From Rhinopithecus roxellana (Eukaryota > Chordata > Mammalia > Primates > Cercopithecidae), in assembly GCF_007565055.1 (NCBI RefSeq), contig NC_044560.1, positions 83,953,295 through 84,017,294 on the forward strand: a DNA stretch of 64,000 nt, written 5' to 3'. This document shows, in pieces, positions 22,601 through 35,700 of this stretch. The notes under the pieces were generated by a model. The model made no database searches. It saw nothing but the letters and a program-made list of their open reading frames with translations, and was not told the origin of the DNA. The stretch's first letter is position 1. Each line of letters opens with the position of its first letter. The position numbers and the translations under genes are program-made.

Positions 22601-25600
22601 GACTCTGTCTCAAAAAAATAAAATAAATAAATAAATAAAAAATCTATTCAATTCTATTTAGGTTATTGAAGTAACACCTCTGTAAAATGTGCTACTTTCT
22701 TTTTTGTTAATCACAGCATATTTTGGGGGAGAAGATGGTCCATTTATGGCATAAAGTGGCACTGGATTATGGGCAGGAGGGAGGTGACAGTAGAGAAAAT
22801 AAGCTATACAGTCATCCCTTGGTATCCATGGGGGGATTGTTCCAGGAGCCCCCTCTGTGGATACCAAAATCCACAGATGCTCAAGTCCCTGATATAAAAT
22901 GGTACAGCATTTCCATATAACCTATGCATATCCTCCTGTGTACTTTATTTATTTTATTTCTATTTTATTTTTGAGACAGACTCTTGCTCTGTCACCCAGG
23001 CTGGAGTACAGTGGTGTAGTCTCCACTCACTGCAAGTTTCGCCTCCCGGGTTCACGCCATTCTCCTGCCTCAGCCTCCCAAGTAGCTGAGACTACAGGCG
23101 CCCACCACCAAGCCTGGCTAATTTTTTGTATATTTAGTAGAGATGGGGTTTCACCATGTTAGCTAGGCTGGTCTCGAACTCCTGACCTCGTGATCTACCC
23201 ACCTCGGCCTACGAAAGTGTTAGGATTACAGGCGTGAGCCACCACGCCCAGTCTAATTTTTTTATTTTTTGTAGAGATGAGGTCTCATCATGTTGCCCAC
23301 GCTGGTTGTCCTGCATACTTTAAATCATCTCTAGATTATTTATACCTAATACAATGTAAATGCCATGTAAATAATTGCTATACTGCATTTTAAAACTTGT
23401 ATTATTTTTTATTTTCTTCAGCTTTCCCACGTTAGATTTATTGGTGGTTGTGTTCTGAATTTTTTTTTTTTTTGAGACGGAGTCTCACTGTCGCCCAGGC
23501 TGGAGTGCAGTGGCGCCATCTCAGCTCACTGCAAGCTCCACCTCCCAGGTTCATGCCATTCTCATGCCTCAGCCTCCTGAGTAGCTGGGACTACAGGCAC
23601 CTGGCACCACGCCCACCTAAATTTTTGTATTTTTAGTAGAGACAGGATTTCACCATGTTAGCCAGGATGGTCTCGATCTCCTGACCTCGTGATCCACCCA
23701 CCTTGGCCTCCCAAAATGCTGGGATTACAGGCGTGAGCCACCGCGCCTAGTCTGGTTCTGAATATTTTTAATTCACAAATGCTTGAATCCATGGATACAG
23801 AAGGCCAACTGGACAATGGAGAAAAGGTTCCTGTGACTGCAGTCATGTACTGTGAGGTTGCACCTTCCAGTATTTGAGTGCCTGGAAGGATTCCTCTGAT
23901 GCATTCATTCAGAAATGGCATCCACTGGGAGACCCAGGGAGAGGAAAGAGCAGGCTGCTGGGCTCAGCAGCAGCAACTTTGGGAAGGGGTAGGGGCATGA
24001 GATGTGGACCAGGGTATTTTTTTTACCTTCTAGAGAGCACAGGGCACATAGCAGCCAGGCTGCAACAAATATGACTCCCACACACTGCTGTTTTGCCATT
24101 CACAAATACCACTTTTGGTAAATGAAAGAAACCCCACTCTCCAAGTTCTCAAAATGGGATTGGTCTCAAGTACCAACCAAAATAGCTCCATGAGCCACTG
24201 AGTCTGGCTCGGAGGTACCATCAGGGCTAGGAATCTACAATCACTGCTACTATGAGTATGATACTTTATTTTTATTTTTTTTTGAGATAGAGTTTTGCTC
24301 TGTCACCCAGGCTGGAGTCCAATGGCCTAATCACGGCTCAGTGTAGCCTCGACCTCCCTAGCTCAAGCAATCCTCCCACCTCAGGCTCCCAAGTAGTTGG
24401 GACCACCAACACAGGTGCATACCACCATACTTGGCTAATTTTTTTTGCTTTATAGTAGAGACGAGGTCTTGCTATGTTGCTCAAGCTGGTCTCAAACTCC
24501 TGGCCTCAAGTAATCCTCCTGTTTAGGCCCCCCCCAAATGCTGTGATCATGGCCATGAACCACTGTACCCAACATGCAGTGTGACACTTTAAACACCTGT
24601 TTTCTCATCCACAAAATTGGGATGGTACCAGGTATTAAGATAATACCAGAGAGCCAACTGGTAGGATAATTAGGATATGAGAGAGACAATATAGAATAAG
24701 TTTAAAAACAAAAACAAAAACAAAAAAACAACCACCAACTATTCATATTCAAGAAACAGAACAATGACTCAAAATTACTAGAAGTGAGGTCAGAACTAAT
24801 TCAGAAGATTGTTACAATGGGGTCCGTATCATCTCAGACTTGAAAAAGATCCTGTGTGAGGTCTGGGGTTCATTCCCCAGCATCTCCAAACAGCTAACAT
24901 CTGCGTCCAACCTGAGTAACAGAATGAGACTCTGTCTCAAAACTAACAAACAACAACAACAACAACAAAAAACAAACAAACAAAAAAACAAGATCTGTAT
25001 TAAACTGACTAACTCCTGCCTCATTTTCTTCTAACCATCAACATGTTTGACTAGGAGGCAGAAAGCAGGCTTCCAGGGCTAACCCTGCCACTCATCTGCT
25101 GGGTAAACTTGGAAAAACACCTTCAGCAGTGACATGCTCTGTAAGGAAGGAGGTCCTTCTCTCTGTGAGGGAGGAAGTTACAGTAACTACCTACTTCCAA
25201 ATGGAGGGACTGAGTCTTCTCTCTTTCACCCTTTATAGCAATCCTGCTGTTTGTTCTTCAGAATTTCTGTTCTCTCCCACCCAACCTCAGTTAGAAACCT
25301 CCATCACATCATGTGATCATAAACAGGCTCCTAGATGGTATCCCTATCTGTTTATCCTTGTCCCAATTTACCTTGCACACCAGGACCAAGCTAATGTTCT
25401 TAGAATACTGTTTTTGCCACAACACCCAGTGGCTCGAGAATATCTCATGAGTCCTGAACTCCATCAAGTCTACCCTCTTTGGTTTGGCAGATATCCCCAG
25501 TAAAGCTCTTCTCAACAGCATTCCTTCTACCATCCTGCCCCCAAGGCCACTGGGCAGACACATCTGCTACTAGCCTCAGCGAAAGCCCAACCTATATTCA

Positions 25601-26717
25601 TTCTGGCTTCTACTCCCTTCTGGGAAAGTCTCACTGAAATACTCTTCATCCAGGAAGAGTTTGATGTTATCTCTATCCCAGGCAGCCTTTCCTCCCTGTC
25701 CCCAGGCTTTCTTCTTGGACTTCCTACTGCACTAAACAGCCAAAGTTTCATATACGACTCTCTGAGGTCAGAGATGGGCATCACTATATGGTTATCCTAG
25801 AGCCTCTTGTGGTCCTCTGCTCCCAGGGTCTAGTCCTGTGCTATGCAGGAAGCAGGTACTCATGAAGCTGGGCCCATAGAATCAAAGGTCCCCAGTGTCA
25901 CCTGGTTCTGCTAATATGTGCTTGGTGCCTCAGAGACCCCAGGCCTGGTGATGTCTTTACTGTTAACCCTACTGCTTCTTGACCGACATCAACTTTGTCT
26001 ACTCTGTGCCCAGTAGGGATACAAAGAAACAGAAGTTCCTGCATTAAAGGAGCCTATGGAATAGCCAGAGACATGTAACCTGGACATTTGAAAAGAAAAT
26101 GAATACAAAGTAGAGCCCACTGTATTTCATATTGCTTTCCAGGATAATAGTGCTAACCCTGTACTGTCTATTCACATGTTTGTCTCTGTCCTTGAAGGTG
26201 TGGACTATAAACACATGGAGAAGACATTCAACCTCATTAGGAAATCAAAGTAATAACGTCTGAAATAAGAAAACATTTTTTCCCTAATCCAAAAATTTAC
26301 ATGCATTATGATGGCCATAGTATCATTTTAACAGTGGCTAACTGGAAGAAACACAAATATACAACAATAAGGAAATAAGTAAACAATGTTTTGCCTACTG
26401 TGAAATATCACACAGCAATTAAAACTAATGGTCATGGATGTCTAGTTCAAGATGGTGGGCTGACCACTTTCCTGAGACACCATTAAAATGACAAAGACAT
26501 AAAAAAGCTACAGCCCACGATAAAGAGGGGAATGGAGGGTCCATTTGCAGTTGAAAGCTTCTGACATACTTCTGGAAGGCACAAAGCAGACTGCAGTGAT
26601 TAGTGAAATAGGGTAAAGAAAACCGTAGCCTAAAGCAGTGTTGGTCTGTCAGAACAAACGAATCCAGAAGCAGAGGCATTTCTGTGTTCAATGCTATTAT
26701 AGAGAAACAAACATGTT

Positions 26718-26751
<34 letters not shown>

Positions 26752-29700
26752 GTGGCTGTACTATAAGCAAATTCTTCCTCCATTTTCTAAACTTTGTACA
26801 GATGGTTATATGGTTTTTATAATTAATAAAAAGCCAGCAAAGTATGGCAACTCCAGCTGAAATCAGATTTAAGGAGCACTAAAATGGAGGAGATACACAT
26901 GTAAAGAAATTAACATTTCTTAAGCACCTAATATAGGCAAAGCTTTGAACTATGCATTTTATATTACCTAACACATGCAATAGCTCCTCAAAGCAGGTGT
27001 TATCAACCCCCTTCTACATAGGAGGAAACAGCCTCAGACAGGTTAAGAAATGTGCCTAGGGTCACAGTTAAAAAGTGACAAGAGGCGGGGTGCAGTGGCT
27101 CACGCCTGTAATCCCAGCACTTTGGGAGGCCAAGGCGGGTGGATCTCTTAAGGTCAGAAGTTTTGAGACCAGCACAGCCAACATGGTGAAGCCCTGTCTC
27201 TACTAAAAATACAAAAATTAGTCGGGCATGGTGGCGCATGCCTGTAGTCCCAGTTACTTGGGAGGCTGAGACAGGAGAATTACTTGAACCCGGGAGGCAG
27301 AGGTTGCAGTGAGCCAAGATTGCGCCACTGCACTCCAGCCTGGGTGACAGAGTGAGAGTCTGTCTCAAAAAAAAGAGAAAAAAAAAAGCGAAAAGAGCCG
27401 GGAGCAGTGGCTCACGCTTGTAATCCTAGCACTTTGGGAGGCCAAGACAGGCGCATCACTTGAGGTCAGTTCAAAACCAGCCAGGCCAACATGGTGAAAC
27501 TCTGGCTCTACTAAAAATACAAAAAAATTAGCCAGCCCTGGTGGCAGACACCTGTAATCCCAGCTACTTGGGAGGTTGAGGTAGGAGAATTGCTTGAACC
27601 CAGGAGGTGGAGGTTGCAGTGAGCCGAGATAGCGCCACTGAACTCCAGCCTGGGAGACAGAGTGAGACTCCGTCTAAAAAAAAAAAAAAATGACAAGAAT
27701 GAGATGCTATTTGACTTCAAATTCCTTGCTCTTCTTTCCATATCCCAATCCCATCTCACCACTTCAGTGGATGTCACCAAATAAAATCAATCCGTGTTGA
27801 AATGGCACTAAGCTTCATGGCTGGGATTAAACACGAGCAATTCTCAGAGTTTGACAAAGCTCTGAGAAGCATGAAAAGGGACCTTCAAGGGACAAATACC
27901 TTCCTGTGATTCTTCGGATCAGCAGAGAGTCTGGGATGCTGAATTCAATCACAGAGTCAAGCCTCTCTTTCCGCTTCTCCATGAGGTCATCGAGCTGTAA
28001 AACAATGTGTGGCCCACCTAAGCTACCAGAGCTTGGTCAGACTCATCTCCTTCAAAGGAATTAAGAGAAGACAAAGGGCAAGAGTGTACTCTCATACAGA
28101 AGTAATATAAAAACTAAGCTACCCACCATTTCTGCCTGCCTCACAGTCCGAGGGAAGCCATCCAGAAGAAAACCATTTTTGCACAAGGGGGTCTCCAAAT
28201 TCTTCTCAATGAGTTCCACTACCATTTCATCACTCACCTGGAAGTTAGGAACAAAATAGCCTTGGGTTTAAATCCATTACCTAGGTGACTGACATTAGCC
28301 GAACTCCATAGCCAAAAGTTTGTGTATATAACCTTATTACTAAACAGCAAGTTTTCTTGAACCCAAAGAAGCAAAAATAAGAGCAAATGTGAAATGGCTC
28401 CATTTGGAAGATCCAGTTTCACGATTTTATCTCTGTGGTTGCCAAATGCACATTCTCGTCTCTCGAAATTCCCCTGTATCCCAAAAAATCTGGGTGAGGG
28501 AAGACAGATTCCATTACTTGTTACCTCACCAGGAGAGCTTTGTATCTCAGGTCCTGAAGGCCCCTCCTGCCACTAGAGTCCAGAGTCCAAACTGTCAGAT
28601 AACAGTTAATCAGCAATCAGTGATCCTCAACGCACAAGAAATGTGAGGACAAATGGCTGAGAGACCACCTGAGAGAGTGCCAGGAGAGAATGGGGTTGAC
28701 CAAAACACAGGCATCAGCTTTCCCTGTTTCACAGCTGTCATTAGGCTAATAGTAACGAGACTGATGTATGTACTTGGTTACACATCTGGACCATCCTGGA
28801 CATGAGGAAAAACAGAAGTTCACTGAATTGGCAAGATTGGGTCAGAACCAAGGAACTAAGGAGCCAAGCCAACACTCTTCCCTCACTTTTTTTTTTTTTT
28901 TGAGACAGTCTCATTCTGTTGCCCAGGCTGGAGTACAGTGGAACAATATCCCCTCACTGCAACCTCCGCCTTCCAGGTTCAGATGATTCACGTGCCTCAG
29001 CCTCCCAAGCAGCAGGGACTACAGGTGTGCAGGACCATGCCCAGCTAGTTTTTTGTATTTTTAATAGAGATGGGGTTTCATCATGTTGGCCAGGCTGGTC
29101 TCGAACTCCTGACCTCAAGTGATCTGCTTGCCTCAGTCTCCCAAAGTGTTAGGATTACAGGAGTGAGCCACTGCATCCAGCCCAAAGCCAACATACTTCT
29201 GAGTCTCTCTAAAACCCCCAATGAGGACCTCTCCCAGTTTTTACAAACTGGTTTTTCTTTTCTTTTTTTTTGAGATGGAGTGTCGCTCTGTCACCCAGGC
29301 TGGAGTGCAGTGGCACGATCTTGGCTCACTGCAAGCTCTGCCTCCCGGGCTCACTCCGTTCTCCTGCCTCAGCCTCCCGAGTAGCTGGGATTACAGGCGC
29401 CTGCCACCACGCCCGGCTAATATTTTTGTATTTTTAGTAGAGACAGTGCTTCACCGTGTTAGCCAGGATGGTCTTGATCTCTTGACCTCGTGATCCACCC
29501 GCCTCGGCCTCCCAAAGTGCTGGGATTACAGGCGTGAGCCACTGCGCCCGGCAGAAACTAGTTTTTCTCTTGGGCTGTTATAGAAAGAAAAGTCTCCAGC
29601 CTGTAGTGAAGCCTGCCCATCTTGGCAGCTAATGGTCTTATTTATTGGTGCTAACTGTGAACTTGGGGACAAAGTACATGCTCTGCAACTAAGTGAAGGT

Positions 29701-32700
29701 TGGAGATAAGCAATTTCATTGCCACATCTCAATTTTTTCTTAGTACAGAGTCTTCTGTCAAGACTCAAAGTCCAAAATATCTAGCTTTCTGGTTTGACTC
29801 AGAGATTCAGTTCCATGAAGGGAAAACTAGAGAAATGGGCAGGCAGGTGGGCAGGCAGAGGTATCATTTGATACGGCTACAAAATCTCAAAGCCTAACAG
29901 AAGGTAACTTGAGGATTAAAGCAAAGCCCAGTTCCTTCCCCAACTAACATTCTAAGATAAAAAAAGACCAGAAGACCGAGCACAAAATGACATCTGAAGG
30001 TGATTCTCAGAGGCCAAGTTCCAGAATAACTCAGTTATAATTAATCCAGAGATCTTCTTTGATTAGTGCCAGAAAATAATAGATTGCATTTGTCCAATCA
30101 GGTCAACTGGCCTAAAGAAAGAGAAAATGTGGCTGGGCATGGCAGCTCACACCTGTAATCCCAGCACTTTCAGAGGCTGGGGCAGGAGGACTGCTCCCGG
30201 GTTAAGCTCAGTTTAAAACCAGTGTGGGCAACACAGTAAGACCCCGTCTCTACAACAACAACAAAAAGTAGCAGGGCATGGTGGTGTGTGCCTGTAGTTA
30301 TAGCTACTCATCAGGCTGAAGTAGGAGGATCACTTGAGCCCAGGAGGTCGAGGTTGTAGTGAGCCATGATTGCGCCACTGCATACCAGCCTGGGTCTCAG
30401 AAAAAAAAGAGAGAAAATGCAATTATGGTCCCCAAATAGTCACAACTGCGAAGGAATTGCTTTGGTACAGAAACAGAACAAAGAGCCACAAGGCAGGTTA
30501 AAAAACACTTCTGTGACTTCCTAAATCCTCTCTTGAATACATCTCTGAGTTCTGGCCTAGGACAGCAGTTTCATTTCTGGCTCTAAAATTTGGGTATATA
30601 ACAAAATACATCAGCACAGAAAAACTTCAAGAATACTACGAATGAGGGCCATAAATTCAGAACAAAGTAACTTGTACTCTAAAAAGTCTTATAAGGCCAA
30701 GCGCGGTGGCTCACGCCTATAATCCCAGCACTTTGGGAGGCCAGGGCAGGTGGATCACCCGAGGTTAGGAGTTTGAGACCAGCCTGGCCAACCTGGTGAA
30801 ACCCTATCTCTACTAAAAATACAAAAATATTAGCCAGGCGTGGTGGCAGGCGCCTGTAGTCCCAGCTACTCAGGAGGCTGAGGCAGGAGAATGGAGTGAA
30901 CCAGGGAGGCGGAGGTTGCAGTGAGCCAAGATTGCGCCACTGCACTCCAGCCTGGGTGACAGAGTGAGATTTTGTCTCAAAAAAAAAAAAAAAAAAAAAA
31001 AAATCCTATAATCTGCCACTTTGTTAAAACACCCTCTAGCACATGGTTGTCCAAGAGAATTTTGTTTGATGATGGAAAGTTCTGTATCAGTGAAGGCTGG
31101 TAAATACTTGAAATATGGCTAGTGCAACTGAGGAATTGATTTTTACATTAATTAAATTTAAATTAATCTAAATAGCCACCTGTGGTTGGTGGCTACCATA
31201 TTGGACAGTGCATATCTAGATTCTGAGGAATATCAACACTCATTGATACCACCAAACCTACCAGTTTCCCAGCATCCATAGTTGCCTTCAGCTTTTTTCC
31301 TAGCTCTGAGCCAGAAGCCACCATGGCCCTCAGCATGTCCCCAGTAGCCAAATGGCAGACACAGAAGTTTTCAGCCAATCTGGGTGCCTACGGAGAGGAA
31401 GACAAAAACCAAGATTCAGTTACATTACAGGCTGTGGAGTCAGACTACCTAGGTGTGAACCTGGCCCTGCAACTTACTGGCTATGTAAACTTGGGCAAAT
31501 GTCTACTTCCTTACCTGTAATGGGGATAAAAGCACCTTATGTTACATTCTAACATACAATGATTATAGGGTTATGGTAAGAATTACATGAAATAATATAT
31601 GTAAAGCACTTGAAACAGTACAACTAGCACACAGGAAGCAGTCATAAATATTAGCTATTATCACTATTTCCACTCAACACACTAGTGACAAGTAAGTTTC
31701 AGTTTCCCCATTATAAATGGGAAGACGTCCGGGCGCGGTGGCTCAAGCCTGTAATCCCAGCACTTTGGGAGGCCGAGACGGGCGGATCACGAGGTCAGGA
31801 GATCGAGACCATCCTGGCGAACACGGTGAAATCCCGTCTCTACTAAAAAATACAAAAACTAGCCGGGCGAGGTGGCGGGCGCCTGTAGTCCCAGCTACTT
31901 GGGAGGCTGAGGCAGGAGAATGGCGTAAACCCGGGAGGCGGAGCTTGCAGTGAGCTGAGATCCGGCCACTGCACTCCAGCCTGGGCGACAGAGCGAGACT
32001 CCGCCTCAAAAAAAATAAATAAATAAAAATAAATGGGAAGACTTGCCAGGCATGGTGGCTCACGCCTATAACCCCAGCACTGGGAGGCTGAGGTGCGTGG
32101 ATCACGAGGTCAGAAGTTCGAGACCAGCCTGACCAACGTGGTGAAACCCCGTCTCTACTAAAAATACACAAATTAGCTGGGTGTGGTGGCGTGTGTCTGG
32201 AATTACAGCTACTCAGGAGGCTGGTAGGAGAATTATTTGAATCCGGGGGGCAGAGGTTGCAGTGAGCCGAGATTGCACCATTGCACTCCAGCTCCAGCCT
32301 GCCGACAGTGAGATTCCGTCTCAAGGCAAAAAAAAAAAAGGGCAGGGGGGTTGGCGCTGTGGCTCACGCCTGTAATCCCAGCACTTTGGGAGGCCAAGGC
32401 AGGTGGATCACCTGAGGTCGGGAGTTCAAGACCAGACTGGCCAAGATGGTGAAACCCCGTCTCTACTAAAAATACAAAAGTAGCCAGGCGCAGTGGCAGG
32501 CGCCTGTAATCCCAGCTACTTGGGAGGCTGAGGCAGGAGAATCGGTTGAACCTGGGCGGCAGAGGTTGCAGTGAGGCAATATTGCGCCACTGCACTCCAG
32601 CCTGGGTGACAGAGTGAGACTCCATCTAAAAAAAAAAAAAAAAAAAAAAGGAAGAATAAAAATAGTACCAACACTTCAAATGGTTGTTGTGAGGTTTAAA

Positions 32701-35700
32701 TGAGATCATGTATATAATGTACTCGGCACATATAATGTACTCAGCACATAACGTGCTGAATAAACATTTGCAAAGGGATGAATGTGTAACTGCCATGTAC
32801 TACAGTTACTGGGTCAGGGAGGCAACTAGGAGCTGTTTGCCCCCAGGCAGAACTGGGTTTTCCCCCTTCCCTGTCACTAAGTAGCTGTATTATCTTGGCC
32901 ACCTCACTTTTCAGTTTCCTTATCTGTTTAAAATGAAGGCAAAAAAGACTCCATCTCAGAAGGTAGCTGTGAGGATTAGCTGAGATATATACAAAGAGTA
33001 CTTGGCATATAATAAGCACTTACATACTAGTTTTAGGAGGCATTTTAGCATTTTGGTCCAGAGTATAGGCTTGAGAGTTAAACTGCCTGGTTTTCAGACT
33101 CCACGTCCACTAACCATTACGTAAAATTGACTTAAGAAGTCACTTCACCTTTCTAAGTTTCAAATTTCCTCTAAGTAAAATGGAGATGGTAATAGTATCT
33201 ATATCACTGGGTTGATGAGATTATATAGAATTCAGTATTTGCAGGCCCTGGCACATAGTAAGCACTCAGTGGGCACTGGCTGTTACCATAACCCCTGTCC
33301 TAATCCTACATTCATTCATACAGAAAGAAAACATTTACTAATGCCTTTTCCAAGAACCCTGTTAGGAGCCTGGGAAACAGATGAATAAAAGGCATAGACT
33401 ATGTTCTTAAAGAGATTATATTTGGTGAACTATATATGAGAATGCAGAATTAGAACAGGGAGAGACCCTAGACAGCTCATCACTGGCTTTGCAGTGGGAA
33501 AAAAAGAATGCAGAATTCACAAGGAATAAAATCCGTTCAAGGAGCTCAATCTTAGCTTTTTCCATTCAATTGTTTTATAAACTAAGTAGGTTTAGATCCT
33601 GATTCAAACAAATCAGTTCACTGGGAGTTTTCTTTTCTTTTCTTTTGAGACAGTTTCACTCTATCACCCAGGCTGGAGTGCAGTGGCACGATCATGGCTC
33701 ACTGCAGCCACAAACTCCCTGGGCTCAGGTGATTCTCCTGCCTCAGCCTCCCAGTAGCTGGGATTGCAGGCACATGCCACATGCCTGCTAATTTTTATAT
33801 AATTGGGAGTTTTCTTAGGTGCATGCTTAGGTGCACACAATAAAAGGTACATAGATAGAGTTGGTTTCTGATTCACGGACTGATTCAGTAAAAGCAAAGA
33901 AATGATTTCGTAGTAAAATGGAATCTAGAGAGAAGGCATTAAAAACTGTGTACTTTGGGTCGGGCGTGGTGGCTCATGCCTGTAATCCCAGCACTTTGGG
34001 AGGCCAACACGGGCGGATCACCTGAGGTCAGGAGTTCGAGACTAGCCTGGCCAACATGGTGAAATCCCATCTCTATTAAAAATACAAAAATCAGCTGGGC
34101 ATCCTGGCATGTGCCTGTAATCCCAGCTACTTGGGAGGCTGAGGCAGGAGAACTGCTTACACCCTGGAGGTGGAGGTTGCAGTGAGCTGAGATCCAGCCT
34201 GGGTGAAGAAGCAAGACTATGTCTCAAAAAAACAACAAAAAAACCCAAAACAACACCAAAATTCTGTACTTTGCAAAACTAGTGAATGTCAGGAGCCCTG
34301 ACAATGAAAACCCAGGCTGGCACTGTGGCCATATATCCAGAGAGTGCTTTCTGCCAATCCTTCTCATTGCTGTTGAAATTAACCTGGGTAAACAATTTGG
34401 AGGTCAGGCTTGCTCAAGTGGAAAGACTGCCCAAAACACGAGAGAAGAGCTGTGAGCACAGAACTTGTTCTATTTTTGTCACTCCCAAACTGCAGGACTC
34501 ATGCACTGTTCCAGGTGATTGGATTCTACAGCTGGATGAAAGAACACACACCAATAGGGAAGAAAACTAATTCCTGGCTGGGCACAGTGGCTCACGCCTG
34601 TAATCCCAGCACTTTGGGAGGCTGAGGCAGGTGGATCACCTGAGGTCGGGAGTTCAAGACCAGCCTGGCCAAGATGGTGAAACCCCGTCTCTACTAAAAA
34701 TACAAAAATTAGCCGAGTGTGGTGGTGGGCACTTGTAATCCCAGCTACTCAGGAGGCCGTGGCAGAGAATTGCTTGAACCCATGAAATGGAGGTTGCAGT
34801 GAGTTGAGATCATGCTACTGTACTCCAGCCTGGGTGACAGAGTGAGACTCCGTCTCAAAAAAAGAAAAGAAAAGAAAACTAATTCTTTCATTTCCTGCTT
34901 GCTGCCTGGGAGTCAATGTGGTAGGCTGTAAAGAGCATGTATGGGTTTCGAAGTCAGACAGATATTTATACTTGATTCCTAGCTAAGGCACTCAGTAGCT
35001 GTGTGATCTTGGGCTCAGTACTTAACTTCTCAGAGTGTCAGTTTCCTCATCAGTTGAATGGGGATAATGACTACTTCACAGGGTTTTTATGAGGATAAAT
35101 GAAATAAAGTACCAAAAACATCAGACATGCAGTAGGCATTCAATAAATAAAAGGCTCCCTTCCATGGTCTTTCTTCTTTGCATTACTCTTTATTTACAGA
35201 TTGCAGAAACTTAATGAAATAACTTTATTATAGTGTCCTCACACTTTAAACTTATGCTTTAGAGCAGCCATTCACAGATTCTAAATCACTGGAGGAATGC
35301 TGTTAAAATGCAGATTCCGGCCAGGCACAGTGGCTCACGCCTGTAATCCCAGCACTCTGGGAGGCTGAAGCAGTCGGATCATCTGAGGTTGGGAGTTTAA
35401 GATCAGCATGACCAACATGGAGAAATCCCGTCTCTACTAAAAATACAAAATTAGCAGGGCGTGGTGGCACATTCCTGTAATCCCAGTTACTAGGGAGGCT
35501 GAGGCAGAACTGCTTGAACCCGGGAGGCGGAGGTTGTGGTGAGCTGAGATTGAGATCGGGTCATTGCACTCCAGCCTGGGCAACAAAAGTGAAACTCGTC
35601 TTAAAAAAAAAAAAAAAAAATGCAGACTCTGGTTCAATAGGGTACAGCCTAAGTACCTGCATTTTAAGCAAACTTCCCAGCTTGGATGAGTGGCTAGGCT

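Larger units (their letters stand above)
22809..23811 (+). mobile_element. MER2 (TcMar-Tigger) interrupted by Alus
   Basis: Starts CAGTCATCCCTTGGTATCC after a TA target and ends GGCCAACTG, its inverted end. Internal text AAGTCCCTGATATAAAATGG and TTTAAATCATCTCTAGATTA matches the MER2 type. Three Alu pieces interrupt it. Confidence 0.8.

Noticed and set aside
24853..24882. Functional tRNA gene
   Set aside because: Only a T-arm-like end is present; no D arm, anticodon arm or full cloverleaf.
26719..26749. CRISPR-like or regulatory repeat array
   Set aside because: A simple AC microsatellite. No spaced direct repeats of CRISPR type occur anywhere, as expected in a primate genome.
28228..28237. 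GTGAGTGATG at exon 3 start as an alternative donor
   Set aside because: It codes for VSDE of AK2 in frame after a good CAG acceptor; no upstream exon would end there.
31743..32324. 193-codon reverse frame, and similar frames with LSPRLECSG or VAQAGVQW text elsewhere
   Set aside because: These are translations of reversed Alu elements, a well-known artefact, not genes.
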